A DNA stretch of 8,227 bases, taken from assembly GCA_013330285.1 (NCBI GenBank), contig DUIP01000048.1:1-8227 (forward strand). The letters run 5' to 3'. Under the pieces are notes generated by a model. It made no database searches. It saw only the letters and a list, made by a program, of their open reading frames with translations, and was not told the DNA's origin. The DNA is from Candidatus Poseidoniaceae archaeon (lineage in GTDB: Archaea > Thermoplasmatota > Poseidoniia > Poseidoniales > Poseidoniaceae). How positions within the stretch are numbered: the stretch's first letter is position 1; each line of letters opens with the position of its first letter. A program made the translations under genes and the position numbers. Below are positions 7,665-8,227 of the stretch, piece by piece.

Positions 7665-7844
7665 ATGGACGGAATGACCTACCTCACTGTTGCTTATCTC
7701 GGCATGATTGCAGGAATTGCAATTTGGACTTGGACGGTTGTCAACAGATCTCGAGCCATTGAATCAAGACTCGCAGCGGTTGAAGCAAACCTGAATATTA
7801 GCGCCTCGGAAGCCGATTCAATCAGTAAAGAACAAGCCGAGTAA
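7665..7844 (+). CDS. ccmD: Small CcmD-like membrane protein
   Basis: This 59-residue protein starts at the base directly after the ccmC stop codon and is preceded by a good GGAGG site. It has one hydrophobic helix (about 5-26, YLTVAYLGMIAGIAIWTW), then basic residues (NRSR, 27-30) and a charged, probably helical tail (31-59). CcmD proteins are short single-span proteins with exactly this plan that hold CcmC in complex and help release heme-loaded CcmE. Sequence conservation in the family is very low, so the call rests on size, topology and position after ccmC. The aromatic residues at the start of the helix and the RSRAIESRLAAVE stretch after it fit the usual CcmD pattern of a helix followed by an Arg-rich cytoplasmic segment. 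Confidence 0.75.
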   Translation: MDGMTYLTVAYLGMIAGIAIWTWTVVNRSRAIESRLAAVEANLNISASEADSISKEQAE

Positions 7845-7903
7845 GCCTATCTCAAGCCACAGGTTCAAGGCGAGAACAACAAGCGTCGGCATGAGGGAAC
7901 TCA
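7845..7903 (+). other. Short gap between the ccmD-like and nmd3-like genes
   Basis: These 59 bp show no TATA-like A/T-rich stretch, no hairpin and no T-run. This favours read-through from the ccm genes into the nmd3-like gene over a separate promoter, though a weak promoter inside ccmD cannot be excluded. GAGGG at 7893-7897 could serve as a weak ribosome-binding site for the next gene. Confidence 0.35.
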
Positions 7904-8227
7904 ATGGCAGGTGGTCTTGGAGGTGAATTCTGCTTGGTCTGTGGAGCAGACCCTCCGCTTTACGGCGAGCGGATGTGCGAACCCTGCTTACGGAAACGTG
8001 TCAAGCTCGTCAAAGTCCCAGAAAATATTCCTTGGGTGCGGTGTGCGAGGTGCGGTATTGTCGAAATTCAGGGCAAGTGGGTCCAAATTTCTGAAGAGGA
8101 AATTTGGGATGAATTGATTCAACGGCACGTCCATTTCCACAAGGATGCCGAAGACATAGGATTGGCACTCGAAACTCGAACTGTCTCCGACCGCCACACG
8201 TTACTCCACCTCCAAGTTGAAGGCGTG
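7904..8227 (+). CDS. nmd3: Nmd3-like zinc-binding ribosome biogenesis protein, 3' end cut by window edge
   Basis: The frame is open from the ATG at 7904 to the window edge (108 codons, no stop). An in-frame TGA lies just upstream, and this is the first ATG after it. Three CxxC pairs are visible: Cys10/Cys13 (FCLVCG), Cys25/Cys28 (MCEPC) and Cys47/Cys50 (VRCARCG), followed by a GKWV motif. This arrangement, CxxCG near the start, a CxxC about 12 residues on, a basic segment, then CxxCG leading into G-(K/R)-WV, matches the N-terminal region of archaeal Nmd3. In eukaryotes Nmd3 is the adaptor for 60S subunit export; in archaea, which have no nucleus, a role in late large-subunit maturation is the usual assumption. 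The rest of the protein lies outside the window. A different multi-zinc-ribbon protein is possible but less likely. Confidence 0.85.
   Translation, partial: MAGGLGGEFCLVCGADPPLYGERMCEPCLRKRVKLVKVPENIPWVRCARCGIVEIQGKWVQISEEEIWDELIQRHVHFHKDAEDIGLALETRTVSDRHTLLHLQVEGV

Overview
The window reads as a piece of an archaeal chromosome, most likely a marine Thermoplasmatota lineage such as the Poseidoniales (Marine Group II). The strongest clue is the right-edge gene, whose three CxxC pairs and surrounding sequence match the N-terminal zinc-binding part of Nmd3, a family found in archaea and eukaryotes but not bacteria. The AAGGTGA ribosome-binding site, the large acidic secreted subtilase and the compact gene packing agree with this. 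The Poseidoniales placement is inference; the archaeal call is firmer.

Left half, minus strand (1-5616): an intramembrane rhomboid protease (5616-4567) is followed 88 bp downstream, on the same strand, by a very large secreted subtilisin-family (S8) protease. The S8 gene starts at 4478 and runs off the left edge after 1492 codons without a stop. It has a signal peptide, a propeptide-like region, an intact Asp/His/Ser triad, several Ig/CARDB-like beta modules, a repetitive beta-rich region and a C-terminal membrane anchor. The gap between the two genes holds a strong GC-rich hairpin. The pairing of a rhomboid with a membrane-anchored surface protease suggests, without proving, that one may process the other.

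Right half, plus strand (5704-8227): this unit diverges from the rhomboid across an 87-bp region. It encodes cytochrome c maturation (System I) components: a CcmA-type ABC ATPase fused to a membrane domain that resembles a shortened CcmB, then CcmC, then a 59-residue CcmD-like protein whose start codon directly follows the ccmC stop. Together they would form the heme-handling CcmABCD module that loads heme for c-type cytochrome assembly. CcmE and CcmF are not in the window. The nmd3-like gene follows 59 bp later, in the same direction, and is cut by the right edge.

No tRNA, rRNA, CRISPR array, insertion sequence or prophage signal was seen. Coding density is very high, and no stretch longer than about 90 bp is without a gene.
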